Origin: CAYFQB01 sp964345225
Lineage (GTDB): Bacteria; Nitrospirota; Thermodesulfovibrionia; Thermodesulfovibrionales; UBA6898
Direction of reading: 5' to 3'
Length of the DNA: 64,000 nucleotides
NCBI GenBank assembly: GCA_964345225.1
Contig: CAYFQB010000009.1
Coordinates: forward strand, 20,695-84,694
Shown piece after piece: positions 33,780-42,520 of the stretch (its first letter is position 1; every line of letters begins with the position of its first letter). Made by a program: the position numbers and the translations under genes. The notes under the pieces are model-generated. The model did no database searches. It saw only the letters and a program-made list of their open reading frames with translations, and was not told the origin of the DNA.

Positions 33780-34651
33780 AAGGCATTCTCTTTATAGTTT
33801 CTACTCCAATAGGTAACCTTGAAGATATTACCCTGCGGGCATTACGTGTGCTTAAAGAAGTTGATGTTATTGCTGCAGAGGACACAAGACACTCAATTAA
33901 GCTTTTGGAGCATCACGGTATCTCAAAGCCCATGATAAGCTACTGGGGTGAGAAAGAGAAGGTAAGATCTGAAGAGGTGATCCAGAAGCTTAAATCTGGT
34001 CAATCTGTAGCACTTATATCTGACTCAGGGACTCCCGGAATATCTGATCCAGGTATTGTACTAATAAGAAAGGCCATAGAAGATGGAATTGATGTTGTAC
34101 CAGTTCCAGGCCCTACTGCTTTTGTATCAGCACTTTCGATATCCGGTTTCTCGACCGAGGAAATAATCTTTTCAGGATTTCTTCCTGCAAAACAGTCTCA
34201 GAGGCAGAAGGTATTGAAAGAACTTAGTTTTCAAAAAAGGACATTAGTCATTTATGAGGCACCTCACAGGATTTTGCGGTCGATTACAGATATGAAGGAA
34301 ATATTTGGTGAAAGAAAAGCGGTGATTATAAAAGAGATGACAAAGATACATGAAAAGATCATAAGAGGAAGCATATCCGAGATACTTGAAAGTCTTAAGG
34401 ACTCGAAGATTGCGGGAGAATACGTGATCGTGGTTGAGGGCAGACCTGAGGTAAATCAGGCCAATGTGGAGGATGCATTGATTGAAATCAGATCACTTAT
34501 GAAGAAGGGTCTGAGCAGGAAAGATGCGGTTAAGCGGATAGCAGAGGAATATAGCCTGAGCAAAAAAGAACTTTATAACAGGAGTCTGACAGTCAATACG
34601 ACCCCTCGGGGCCGGGTCTCGGAGTCAAGTCGTACTGACGTACCGGGATAA
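33776..34651 (+). CDS. rsmI: 16S rRNA 2'-O-ribose C1402 methyltransferase
   Basis: 291 residues starting at GTG 33776, which overlaps the previous stop. The family signature is clear: FIVSTPIGNLEDITLRALRVLKEVDVIAAEDTRHS, SDSGTPGISDPG (SAM binding), PGPTAFVSALSISGF and YEAPHRI. It methylates the ribose of C1402 in the ribosomal decoding site. The expected end of the protein is near KKELYNRSL; the last ~20 residues (VNTTPRGRVSESSRTDVPG) are encoded by a GC-rich inverted repeat and look like a late addition. Confidence 0.93.
   Translation: MKGILFIVSTPIGNLEDITLRALRVLKEVDVIAAEDTRHSIKLLEHHGISKPMISYWGEKEKVRSEEVIQKLKSGQSVALISDSGTPGISDPGIVLIRKAIEDGIDVVPVPGPTAFVSALSISGFSTEEIIFSGFLPAKQSQRQKVLKELSFQKRTLVIYEAPHRILRSITDMKEIFGERKAVIIKEMTKIHEKIIRGSISEILESLKDSKIAGEYVIVVEGRPEVNQANVEDALIEIRSLMKKGLSRKDAVKRIAEEYSLSKKELYNRSLTVNTTPRGRVSESSRTDVPG
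34592..34639. repeat. GC-rich inverted repeat inside the 3' end of rsmI
   Basis: GTCAATACGAC (34592-34602) pairs with GTCGTACTGAC (34629-34639) with one mismatch, and GACCC/GGGTC pair inside. Base composition differs sharply from the surrounding AT-rich gene, suggesting an inserted palindrome. Confidence 0.6.
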
Positions 34652-34663
34652 AAAGAGGGTTAT

Positions 34664-34996
34664 ATGTTTTTAATCGGCTGGCTAGTGCTAATTTTGATAC
34701 TTTCTGTTATACCTTTATCACAGCCGAGTGCTGCTTTGCCAAGTGACAAGATTGTACATTTTATCATTTATGGGTTGACAGCAATATTTTTGTTCAAATA
34801 TTTTATAAATATAAAAAAGATAGAAAGTATTAGAGCAATCTTTTTATCTATAATTATTTCAACTGCTTATGGTACTGCTGTAGAATTTCTTCAATACTTT
34901 GTACCTCATAGATCTTTTTCTTTAGAGGATATTGCAGCGAATACATCTGGGGCTTTTATATTTTCTATTGTATATGCAAAATTGAGGAGGCGGTGA
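34664..34996 (+). CDS. VanZ-like membrane protein
   Basis: 110 residues with four predicted membrane helices. The VanZ-family marks are SDKIVHFIIYGLTAIFLFKY and the YGTAVEFLQYFVPHRSFSLEDIAANTSGAF motif. VanZ-like proteins are small membrane proteins of mostly unknown role; one gives low teicoplanin resistance, but that should not be assumed here. Its stop overlaps the GTG start of the next gene. Confidence 0.82.
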   Translation: MFLIGWLVLILILSVIPLSQPSAALPSDKIVHFIIYGLTAIFLFKYFINIKKIESIRAIFLSIIISTAYGTAVEFLQYFVPHRSFSLEDIAANTSGAFIFSIVYAKLRRR

Positions 34997-35241
34997 AGCT
35001 AAAGCCGTTAGCATTGGGTGTTGCTCTGGGATCAGTATGGGGAGGTTCTCTCTTCATAACTACATGGATTTCTTACTACACTGGTTATGGGAGATTATTT
35101 CTTGAAGTGCTTGCCGGTTCCATATATCCGGGTTATGCAATAACTCCTCTTGGGAGCTTCCTTGGATTGTTTTACGGTTTTATGGATGGCCTTATTAGTG
35201 CGACTATTATTGGGTGGATATATAATAAGATAGCGAATTGA
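34993..35241 (+). CDS. Small membrane protein, holin-like annotation family
   Basis: 82 residues starting at GTG 34993, overlapping the vanZ-like stop. Three hydrophobic segments and the pattern SIYPGYAITPLGSFLGLFYGFMDGLISATIIGWIYNKIA match small proteins often labelled bacteriophage holin in databases. No phage genes are nearby, so that label is probably misleading. Function unknown. Confidence 0.6.
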   Translation: MKLKPLALGVALGSVWGGSLFITTWISYYTGYGRLFLEVLAGSIYPGYAITPLGSFLGLFYGFMDGLISATIIGWIYNKIAN

Positions 35242-35257
35242 AGATTTTAGATTTCTT

Positions 35258-35475
35258 TTCGCATGGCGCAAAGCGCAGCGTGTAAAAAGTAAGCAGTAGG
35301 CAGTAAGGAGTAAGCAGTAAATGAAAACAAAGGAGTATATAAACCGTCAAGCAGTTACGGTAATGAGGCCCCACACTGTTTGGCAATTTAATATCTAATC
35401 TTCAATTTTCAATCTTCAATATTCTAATTCTTTACTCCTTGCTCCGTGCACCCTGCTCACTGCCTCTTTCGTTTT
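35258..35475. repeat. Composite repeat cluster D, in the 35242-35670 gap
   Basis: No gene is seen. Heptamer text GTAAAAA/GTAAGCA/GTAGGCA/GTAAGGA/GTAAGCA follows GCATGGCGCAAAGCGCAG; then GTTACGGTAATGAGGCCCC and a reversed ATTGAAAATTGAAGATT-like block (35395-35425) and reversed TACTCCTTGC text. An ACCCCGTAGAAAGGACGGG motif (reverse strand, 35578-35598) belongs to the ACCCCGTTAGAA family. The DUF362 promoter probably lies after 35600. Confidence 0.75.
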
Positions 35476-35670
35476 GCGGTTTAATGGTTTTACGCCGTAA
35501 AGAAAGCCCTGCCATTTATGTCAGGAATGCTATAATTAGATAATGTAAATTGCTTAAAGAGAATGGAACTTAAAGTCCCGTCCTTTCTACGGGGTTTATT
35601 AATATTTCTTGCTTATAATAAACTAAATTGTATTATTCGGATTAAAAAGTGTTAAAGCAACGGAGGTTTT

Positions 35671-36789
35671 ATGTCAACAGTTTATTTTGCTTCAGCACGG
35701 GCAAAAAAGTGGAAATATGATGAAAGCATGCCTGGAAAGCTAGAGAGGCTTCTGAAAGAAATAGGCTTGATGAACTATTTCAGTCCCGACGAGTGGGTTG
35801 CAGTGAAAACGCATTTTGGCTCGGAGGGTGCTCACAGGATCATAAGACCTGTTTTTATCAGAAAGGTTATTGATGCACTTAAAAGGATAGGTGCAAAGCC
35901 TTTTGTAACGGATACTGTAAGAATACTGGGACTCGATTATCTTGAGGTTGCAAATCAGAACGGGATAAACCATCTTTCAGTTGATGCACCTGTTGTGCTT
36001 GCTGATGGCCTGCAAGGCAACGATAACATACTGGTTAAAGCAGGTGAACTACTTGGTGAGATTGCTGTGGCTTCAGTGATTTATGATGTACCGGCAATGG
36101 TTGTTTGTTCTCACATCAAGGGGCATATTAATTCAGGGTATGCTGGTGCAATCAAGAATCTGGCTATGGGTGCTGTAAGCGCCTATCACAGGACATGCGG
36201 GTGGAAATGTGGAAGAGGCTCAATGCATACGATTGGTGAGGGAGAGCTTGTCTGGGATGCTGATAAATGCGAGCTTTGCTATCAGTGCAGAGATGTATGT
36301 CCCCTTGATGCCATAGGGTTCGAGAATGAGGAGTTTGTATGTGACGGAGATGTATGTTGGAGATGTGGCAGATGTGTCAGGGTTTGCGAGTCTGAGTCGC
36401 TGTTTTTGCCCAGAGATGATGAAAGATTCATGAATTCACTTGTGGAGGCTGCAAGTGCTGTATTAAGCACCTTTGAAACCAAAAAGCTTATTTACATAAA
36501 CTTTCTGACAGAGATACAGCCTGAATGTGACTGCATGCCTGCTGCAGACGTTCCCATAATTCAGGACAAAGGTATTCTTTTATCAGAGGACATTGTTGCT
36601 ATAGAACAGGCAAGTATAGATATGCTGATTGAGTCATCACCGTTGCCAGGTTCTCTTGCATATGACAGGAAAATAACCGAAGGTGATGATATTCTGGCAA
36701 AGTTGCATAATAAGCCGTATATGTTGCAGTTAGAAGAGGCAGAAAGACTTGGTCTTGGATCAAGAAGATATGAGATTATCGAGATTTAA
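35671..36789 (+). CDS. DUF362-domain 4Fe-4S protein
   Basis: 372 residues. The N-terminal DUF362 domain (VAVKTHFGSEGAHRIIRPVFIRKVIDAL..., SHIKGHINSGYAGAIKNLAMG) is followed by two ferredoxin-type clusters (CELCYQCRDVCP and CDGDVCWRCGRCVRVCE, about residues 200-250) and a C-terminal extension. Such proteins are common in anaerobes and thought to take part in electron transfer or metal-cluster chemistry; the exact reaction is unknown. CGGAGGT precedes the start by about 6 bases. It appears to be a single-gene unit. Confidence 0.85.
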   Translation: MSTVYFASARAKKWKYDESMPGKLERLLKEIGLMNYFSPDEWVAVKTHFGSEGAHRIIRPVFIRKVIDALKRIGAKPFVTDTVRILGLDYLEVANQNGINHLSVDAPVVLADGLQGNDNILVKAGELLGEIAVASVIYDVPAMVVCSHIKGHINSGYAGAIKNLAMGAVSAYHRTCGWKCGRGSMHTIGEGELVWDADKCELCYQCRDVCPLDAIGFENEEFVCDGDVCWRCGRCVRVCESESLFLPRDDERFMNSLVEAASAVLSTFETKKLIYINFLTEIQPECDCMPAADVPIIQDKGILLSEDIVAIEQASIDMLIESSPLPGSLAYDRKITEGDDILAKLHNKPYMLQLEEAERLGLGSRRYEIIEI

Positions 36790-36802
36790 TAATATAAAAA
36801 GC

Positions 36803-36840
36803 AAAAAAAATGCTGCTGCCCGTGGGATATGGACAGCAGC
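36803..36840 (-). terminator. Rho-independent terminator, minus strand
   Basis: GCTGCTG (36812-36818) and CAGCAGC (36834-36840) form a stem; on the minus strand it is followed by eight T. It ends transcription of the gene at 37053-37361. It may also weakly stop the DUF362 transcript arriving from the other side. Confidence 0.75.
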
Positions 36841-37052
36841 TTAGGGGAGGTAACGAGGCGCTTAATACCTATATATAAACAGACTTTATTAAAAGTGTCA
36901 AGGGAAATATATAGATATTCTATAAATTAAAATTATAGATTTATTATTAATATAGTATTTAGAAAGATATTACTTTGAATACGGTGACATTATGCCATAA
37001 AAGACAAGAAATAGTTGAAATCATTACTTTTTTATGATTGTTTTGAAAGGTC

Positions 37053-37361
37053 TTATCCACCTATAATTGTATGGTCTTCTTCAAGTGCTTCGCAAATCTC
37101 TCTCTGTATAACAGGGTATGATACAGAATTCCAGCCGTCTCCAAAGTGATGGGATAGAATATTAAGAACATTAGGGTCGTCAGTTTCTATAATAAAAATT
37201 ACCTTTAACGGAAATTGCCCCAGAACTTCGAATCTTTGATATGTTTGGCATTTCTCAAGCATAAGCTTGTCCTTACCCTTAACCGTCCATTCCTCGCGCG
37301 CCCTGTTAATTTCTCTCATTGAGGTATTATGTTTTGCGTCAAAGATTGAAATATACCACAT
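37053..37361 (-). CDS. Small conserved-looking protein of unknown function
   Basis: 102 residues (MWYISIFDAKHNTSMREINRAREEWTVKGKDKLM...). Its strand-helix-strand pattern, with FPLKVIFIIETDDPNVLNILSHHFGDGWNSVSYPV, suggests a ferredoxin-like alpha-beta fold such as DUF3303 or YciI-like proteins, but no catalytic motif is visible. It has an AAGGAG site before the start and its own terminator. It lies downstream of acs on the same strand, about 110 bases away. Confidence 0.6.
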   Translation of the reverse strand: MWYISIFDAKHNTSMREINRAREEWTVKGKDKLMLEKCQTYQRFEVLGQFPLKVIFIIETDDPNVLNILSHHFGDGWNSVSYPVIQREICEALEEDHTIIGG

Positions 37362-37470
37362 TATTTACTCCTTGTTAATTGGTTTAGAGTCCATAGGCCT
37401 AACCCAGATTATTCTTAAACTTACTAACTCAAAATTGCATTATTTGGGCAGAACATATGAATAACTTGGT

Positions 37471-39450
37471 CTAACCCAATCTTTTTCTTTCCTCGATTAG
37501 GGTGTCCAAAATAGTTGGATCAGCTAAAGCCGTGGTATCACCTATCTCATCAACTTTATTTTCAACAATTTTTCTGAGTATTCTTCTCATTATCTTGCCG
37601 CTTCTTGTTTTAGGTAGACCTTCGGTGAACTGTAATCTGTCAGGCGTTGCAATTGGACCTATCTCCCTCCTTACCAGTTGTATTAATTCTTTTGCAAGTT
37701 CACTGCCCGGTTCAAAGCCGCTTTTTAAAATTACAAATGCGTAAATCCCCTGTCCCTTGATTTCGTGAGGGAAACCGACCACTGCTGCTTCGGCAACGCT
37801 TTGATGGACAACTAATGCACTTTCGATTTCTGCTGTTCCAAGCCTGTGTCCTGAAACATTAATTACATCATCAATACGCCCGAGCAGATGATAGTCTCCG
37901 TCTTCATCTACTTTTGCTCCATCACCTGAAAAGTAATATCCTTTGTACTGCGAAAAATATGTCTCATAATAGCGCTTTGAGTTTCTGTAGATTGTCCTCG
38001 CTATGCCTGGCCAGGCAGTCTTAATAACAAGTGAACCTTCTTCATTAATAGGAGCCTCTTGTCCGTCTATCTTTATGATAGCAGGATTTACACCAAAGAA
38101 AGGTCTTCCAGCAGAACCGGGTTTAAGCGGGACAGCACCAGGCAGTGAGGATATAAGTATTCCACCTGTCTCTGTCTGCCACCAGGTATCTACGATTGGA
38201 CATTTTCCCTGCCCTATATGTTTGTGATACCACATCCAGGCTTCAGGGTTAATAGGCTCTCCTACTGAACCGAGAAGTCTGAGGGAAGATAAATCATTTT
38301 TCATTGTCCATTCCACACCCTCCTTTGCAAGTGCACGAATAACAGTTGGTGCAGTATAAAAAATGTTTACCTTATGTTTTTCGACTATCTGCCAATATCT
38401 GTCAGGAGAAGGGTAAGTTGGAACGCCTTCAAACATTACACTTGTAGCACCGCACGAGAGAGGACCATATACTATGTAGCTATGCCCTGTTATCCACCCT
38501 ATGTCTGCTGTACACCAGAAAGTATCCTCTTCATGGTAATCAAAGATATATTTAAAGGTTGTTGCTGTATAAACAAGATAACCTGCTGTTGTATGTAGAA
38601 GACCTTTAGGTTTACCCGTACTTCCACTTGTGTATAAAATGAACAGGGGATCTTCGGAGTCCATTTGTACAGGCTCACAATCTGACAGTAAATTCTGTTT
38701 GGTGAGTTCTTCGTCAGCAAAAAAGTCTCGACCGACCTTCATATCGATGCTGATCCCTGTTCTTCGGAAGACGAGACATTTTTGAACTGATGGAGACTCT
38801 TCTAAAGCAATATCTGCATTTTTCTTGATTGCTATTATCTTGCCTGCACGGAAGGAGCCATCTGAGGTCACAAGAATCTTTGCCTCGCAGTCATTAAGTC
38901 TTTCTTTAAGAGAATTGGCACTAAATCCACCGAAGACAACACTATGAACAGCACCAATGCGGTTGCAGGCAAGCATCCCTATCGCAAGTTCAGGAATCAT
39001 GGGCAGATAGAATGCTACCCGGTCACCTTTGACCACCCCCATGTTTAGCAAGAGATTTGCGAAGCGGCAGACAAGACGGTGCAATTCCAGATATGTAAAG
39101 ATTCTCGTTTCTCCCAATTCGGATTCCCAGATAATAGCAGCCTTGTTTTTTCTATAAGTTTTCAGGTGACGGTCGAGACAGTTATATGAGACATTGAGTT
39201 TTCCACCCTTGAACCAGGAACACTCTGCTTTTTTGAAATCATTTTCAAATGTCTTTTTCCATTTTTTGAACCATGTAATTTCTTTTCGCGCCACTTTTGA
39301 CCAGAACTTGTCGGGATTTTCTATCGATTGCTGGTAGAGCTCTGCATATTCTTCATAACTTCCGATATGTGCCTTTGCCCTGAAATCTGCTGTTGGCTCA
39401 AAAGATTGAATATCTTCTGATCTTGGCTTTGATGGATTATTAACAGACAT
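37471..39450 (-). CDS. acs: Acetyl-CoA synthetase
   Basis: About 659 residues from ATG 39450, which has AGGTG six bases upstream; a GTG nine bases earlier is possible. The motifs are full: YTSGSTGKPKG (ATP loop), TWWQTETGG, YYFSGDGAKVDEDGDYHLLGRIDDVINVSGHRLGTAEIE and PKTRSGKIMRRILRKI, whose lysine (SGK) is the usual acetylation switch. It activates acetate to acetyl-CoA with ATP through acetyl-AMP. A Crp/Fnr-type regulator gene starts 120 bases away in the opposite direction and probably controls it. Confidence 0.95.
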   Translation of the reverse strand: MSVNNPSKPRSEDIQSFEPTADFRAKAHIGSYEEYAELYQQSIENPDKFWSKVARKEITWFKKWKKTFENDFKKAECSWFKGGKLNVSYNCLDRHLKTYRKNKAAIIWESELGETRIFTYLELHRLVCRFANLLLNMGVVKGDRVAFYLPMIPELAIGMLACNRIGAVHSVVFGGFSANSLKERLNDCEAKILVTSDGSFRAGKIIAIKKNADIALEESPSVQKCLVFRRTGISIDMKVGRDFFADEELTKQNLLSDCEPVQMDSEDPLFILYTSGSTGKPKGLLHTTAGYLVYTATTFKYIFDYHEEDTFWCTADIGWITGHSYIVYGPLSCGATSVMFEGVPTYPSPDRYWQIVEKHKVNIFYTAPTVIRALAKEGVEWTMKNDLSSLRLLGSVGEPINPEAWMWYHKHIGQGKCPIVDTWWQTETGGILISSLPGAVPLKPGSAGRPFFGVNPAIIKIDGQEAPINEEGSLVIKTAWPGIARTIYRNSKRYYETYFSQYKGYYFSGDGAKVDEDGDYHLLGRIDDVINVSGHRLGTAEIESALVVHQSVAEAAVVGFPHEIKGQGIYAFVILKSGFEPGSELAKELIQLVRREIGPIATPDRLQFTEGLPKTRSGKIMRRILRKIVENKVDEIGDTTALADPTILDTLIEERKRLG

Positions 39451-39569
39451 GTCTTTCACCTGTTGAAGTTTGTATTTTCTGCTGAAGTACTTATATCATT
39501 TATATCACAACAGCTGATTTATAACAACAATAAATTGTAATTTGTGAGTCATTTTATTATTCTACTTCT

Positions 39570-40238
39570 ATGTTTGACATCAGGCTTGTATCAATCTTCA
39601 ATACATTGAATAAAGATGAAGCAAAAGAGATACAACCTTATTTGCTATCTGAGAGATTTAAGAAAAAGGAAGTAATTTTTTCAGAAGGTGACACATCTGA
39701 ATGGTTTTATATTGTTATAAAGGGTAAAGTTAAAATCACCAAACTCTCCATGGAGGGAAAAGAAATTATTTTAGAAATTATTTCACCAATGGATTTTTTT
39801 GGAGGTATTGCTGTAATAAGGGGATTCCCATATCCTGCCAATGCAGTTGCAATGGAAGATACTGAGGTGCTAAAAATCTCAAGAAATAATCTCTTAAAGA
39901 TAATGGACAGGTTCCCAAACTTTATGTATTCGATAACAGCTAGTATAGGTGACAGGATTAAAGACTCGCATGAAATGATAAAGAGCATAGCCCTTGAAAA
40001 GGTCGAATCAAGAATTGCATCACTTCTTATTAAGCTGTCACAAAAAGCCGGGGAAAAGACTCCAGACGGTATAGTGATTAATATCAAGCTTACAAAACAG
40101 GATATAGCAGAAATGGTTGGTACTACAGTTGAAACATCCATAAGAACTATGAGCAAGTTTTCAAAGAGTGGACTTATAAGTTCAAAAGCCGGAAAGATTG
40201 TCATAAGAGAAATCGAAAAATTAAAATCCATGACATAA
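39570..40238 (+). CDS. Crp/Fnr-family transcriptional regulator
   Basis: 222 residues. An N-terminal cNMP-binding-like barrel (15-120) is followed by a dimer helix and a Crp-type winged helix (about 150-220; LTKQDIAEMVGTTVETSIRTMSKFSKSGLI). The ligand cassette reads FFGGIAVIRGFPYPANAVA, without the Glu/Arg pair that holds cyclic nucleotide, so it may not bind cAMP; no N-terminal Fnr cysteine cluster is present. Divergent from acs across a 120-base intergenic region, it probably regulates that gene and itself. Confidence 0.85.
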   Translation: MFDIRLVSIFNTLNKDEAKEIQPYLLSERFKKKEVIFSEGDTSEWFYIVIKGKVKITKLSMEGKEIILEIISPMDFFGGIAVIRGFPYPANAVAMEDTEVLKISRNNLLKIMDRFPNFMYSITASIGDRIKDSHEMIKSIALEKVESRIASLLIKLSQKAGEKTPDGIVINIKLTKQDIAEMVGTTVETSIRTMSKFSKSGLISSKAGKIVIREIEKLKSMT

Positions 40239-40317
40239 ACTAAAAGCTCTGAGAATTATGTAATCGGATTCTTGAGGGAATTTTGCAACCTACGGCTCGT
40301 AAAGGAGAATAAATAAT

Positions 40318-40376
40318 GCGAACTAAAAGGTAACGTTAGTCGTTAACGACAGACGTAACCGTTAATCAAAAGGTCA
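40318..40376. repeat. Short composite-repeat fragment E before nfo
   Basis: Only the third module is present: GGTAACGTTAGTCGTTAACG and CAGACGTAACCGTTAATC, ending in AAAAGG directly before the nfo ATG. It may supply that gene's ribosome binding site (AAAAGG, 3 bases before the ATG). Confidence 0.65.
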
Positions 40377-41221
40377 TGCACAGAATTGGAGTACATACAT
40401 CTATAGCAGGAGGTCTTTATAAGAGCGTAGAAAGAGCTAGAGAGCTTGGATGTAATACTTTGCAGATATTCTCGCATAATCCAAGGGGATGGTCTGTAAA
40501 AGAAAGAAGTTCAGATGAAATCAGATCATTCAAAAAGCTTGTCAGAGCATATGACATTTCACCTGTGTTCATACATACGTCATATCTGATTAATTTGGCC
40601 TCAGAAAATCGAAGTCTGATAAAAAGATCTGTTGATATGGTAATCAATGAGATGAATATTGCTGACAAGATAGGGGCGGAATATGTTGTGTTACATACAG
40701 GAAGCGCCTCAGGTGAAAAATCTAAAATTGCGAGAAAAAGGGCAGCATCCTGTCTGACGGAGATTTCAGATAGAGGGGAATGGCAGGCAGGTCTTTTACT
40801 CGAAAATACTGCAGGGGGATATAGCGATATAACATCAAAAATTGAAGAAATCTCTGAAATAATAGAGAAAGTCCCTGGTGAGCTTATAGCGGGTGTATGC
40901 ATAGATACATGTCATGCATTTTCTGCAGGATATGACATAAAGTCCAGTAAAGGTATTAACCTGATATCAGCTGAAATTGATAAATTTTTTGGCAGACATA
41001 AAATAAAACTTTTACATCTTAATGACTCCAAGGGAAAACTTGGTTCCGGTATCGACAGGCATGAGCATATCGGGAAAGGTAAAATAGGAATTGAAGGTAT
41101 CAGGAATTTTTTAAACTATCCTGATTTTAAAACTATCCCGATTATTCTTGAGACTCCTAAAAAATCAGAAGATGATGATATAAGAAATTTAAAAGTGGTA
41201 AGGAATTTGATGGAGAAATGA
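40376..41221 (+). CDS. nfo: Endonuclease IV (AP endonuclease)
   Basis: 281 residues, normal length. Zinc-site motifs are clear: GVHTSIAGGLYKSV, VFIHTSYLINLAS, VVLHTGSASGE, LLLENTAGGYSDI, VCIDTCHAFSAGYD, LLHLNDSKGKLGSGIDRHEHIGKG and IPIILETPKK. It cuts DNA 5' to abasic sites in base excision repair. Its start sits directly behind a composite-repeat fragment. Confidence 0.95.
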   Translation: MHRIGVHTSIAGGLYKSVERARELGCNTLQIFSHNPRGWSVKERSSDEIRSFKKLVRAYDISPVFIHTSYLINLASENRSLIKRSVDMVINEMNIADKIGAEYVVLHTGSASGEKSKIARKRAASCLTEISDRGEWQAGLLLENTAGGYSDITSKIEEISEIIEKVPGELIAGVCIDTCHAFSAGYDIKSSKGINLISAEIDKFFGRHKIKLLHLNDSKGKLGSGIDRHEHIGKGKIGIEGIRNFLNYPDFKTIPIILETPKKSEDDDIRNLKVVRNLMEK

Positions 41222-41255
41222 AATCTTTACCTGTAACTGTCCTTTTCATCAGTGC

Positions 41256-41520
41256 TTACTGCCAACTCTTTGAGAACTAAGAGTTTACGTCTTACGGTAA
41301 CGGTTACAATGCCCGTTTACTTTTCGCATGGCGCATGGCGCATGGTGCATAGCGTTTTTTACTCCTTACTTTTCACTCCTCACTCCTCACTCTTTACTCT
41401 TTACCTCTTCCTTTACCTATGCCTATTTTTAATTTGTGCCTACTGCCTACTACCTACTACCTACTACCTACTACCTACTACCTACTACCTATTACTTACT
41501 TTACCGTTACCGTTAGACGA
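41256..41520. repeat. Composite heptamer repeat cluster F (reverse orientation), in the 41222-41684 gap
   Basis: The order is the exact reverse of clusters A, B, G and H: TTTACGTCTTACGGTAACGG first, then CGTTTACTTTTCGC, then GCATGGC/GCATGGC/GCATGGT/GCATAGC heptamers, then ACTCCTC/ACTCCTC/ACTCTTT heptamers. It ends in a TACTACC tandem of seven to eight units (41441-41496) and a second TTACCGTTACCGTTAGACG copy. No gene is seen in the gap. Confidence 0.88.
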
Positions 41521-41642
41521 AACTTTGGAACGATCGTATCATGGGTGTGTTCAGAGAATAGAAATAATGTAATTGCCTGTATTAAATTTCTAAGAATCTG
41601 TTTATTTAAAACTAAAATTTGTTTTTAATTATTATTATTTTG

Positions 41643-41672
41643 TTGACAAAGAGATAAATACTGTTATATAAA
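41643..41672 (+). promoter_or_regulatory. Probable sigma70 promoter of the winged-helix gene
   Basis: TTGACA (41643-41648) is followed after 16-18 bases by TATATA or TATAAA (41665-41672). The start codon is at 41685, so the mRNA leader would be only a few bases long. Confidence 0.55.
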
Positions 41673-41684
41673 TATAAACAAGTA

Positions 41685-42251
41685 ATGTCGAAACAATTAC
41701 GAAACACATTAAAGAGTTTATTCTCATCATCAGTAAGAGCTGATCTGCTTGACCTTCTCCTTAATAATCCCGATGAAAAATTTTATGTTAGAGAAATCGC
41801 CACTCTTTTAAGAAAAAATCCATCAGGCGTAAAAAGAGAGCTTGACAATTTAGAGAAGATGGGAATACTCGTAAGTAAAAAGGTTGCAAATCTAAAATAT
41901 TTTCAGGCAGAGAAAAAGTCTCCTCTCTTTTCAGAGCTAAAAAGTCTTATTGCAAAATCATTAGGTATTCCTGGTGCTCTTAAAGCCTTACTAAAGACAT
42001 CAGCTGCAAAGATTGCATTTATTTATGGCCCATATACAGAAAGCGAAGATGCTGATACTGTAAACCTCTTTATAGTAGGGCCATCATCTTTAGTCATAGA
42101 AGGTATCAGTGATATCGAGGAAAGATTTAAAAAAAAGATTAGCTTAACCTTGATAGATGAAAACGAGTTTAAAAATAAGAAGGAAAGCGGCGATGCTGCT
42201 TTAGCAAAGCTTCTCTCTGGTAATAAAATAGTACTTTTGGGGAAGCTTTAA
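41685..42251 (+). CDS. Winged-helix DNA-binding protein with nucleotidyltransferase-like domain
   Basis: 188 residues. Residues 1-75 form an ArsR-like winged helix (VRADLLDLLLNNPDEKFYVREIATLLRKNPSGVKRELDNLEKMGILVSKK). The remainder resembles the nucleotidyltransferase fold fused to such domains in other proteins (AAKIAFIYGPYTESEDADTVNLFIVG). However, the catalytic GSxxxxxxxxxSDxD pattern is changed to GPYTESEDADTVNL, so enzymatic activity is doubtful. A tiny lysine/alanine-rich gene follows 36 bases later. It may be a DNA-binding regulator or nucleoid protein. Confidence 0.72.
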   Translation: MSKQLRNTLKSLFSSSVRADLLDLLLNNPDEKFYVREIATLLRKNPSGVKRELDNLEKMGILVSKKVANLKYFQAEKKSPLFSELKSLIAKSLGIPGALKALLKTSAAKIAFIYGPYTESEDADTVNLFIVGPSSLVIEGISDIEERFKKKISLTLIDENEFKNKKESGDAALAKLLSGNKIVLLGKL

Positions 42252-42287
42252 CTTAATCTTCCCAGTGGTAATGGGGAAGGAAAGGTG

Positions 42288-42395
42288 GTGAAGAGAGTGG
42301 CGGTAAAAAAGAAGGCTGCAGTAAAGAAGAAAGCTGCAGCAAAGAAGCCGGCAGCAAAAAAGACAAAGAAGGCTGCTAAGAAGAAAAAAAGATAG
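42288..42395 (+). CDS. Histone H1-like lysine/alanine-rich small protein
   Basis: A 35-residue frame from GTG 42288 (or 42297) reads MKRVAVKKKAAVKKK and continues with AAAKKPAAKK and KKAAKKKKR, almost only lysine, alanine and valine. This composition is that of histone H1 C-terminal tails and bacterial H1-like proteins, which bind and compact DNA. GGAAGGAAAGGTG upstream can serve as ribosome binding site, and a strong terminator follows. It forms one unit with the winged-helix gene. Confidence 0.65.
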   Translation: MKRVAVKKKAAVKKKAAAKKPAAKKTKKAAKKKKR

Positions 42396-42417
42396 GTTAT
42401 ATGATTTATTTGTACTT

Positions 42418-42454
42418 TGGCTGGAGGATAGCGGTTCTCCAGCCACTTTTTTTT
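42418..42454 (+). terminator. Rho-independent terminator after the H1-like gene
   Basis: TGGCTGGAG (42418-42426) pairs perfectly with CTCCAGCCA (42437-42445), followed by C and eight T. Its presence supports the small ORF just upstream being transcribed. Confidence 0.92.
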
Positions 42455-42520
42455 GTTTATATTAGCATAATTGATAAGAATTTTGGTCTAAAAAATAGAG
42501 GTACCTTAACCCCTTGATTT

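Noticed and set aside
34993..35241. Holin-like membrane protein taken as a sign of prophage
   Set aside because: No other phage gene is near and it is coupled to a VanZ-like gene in a housekeeping operon.
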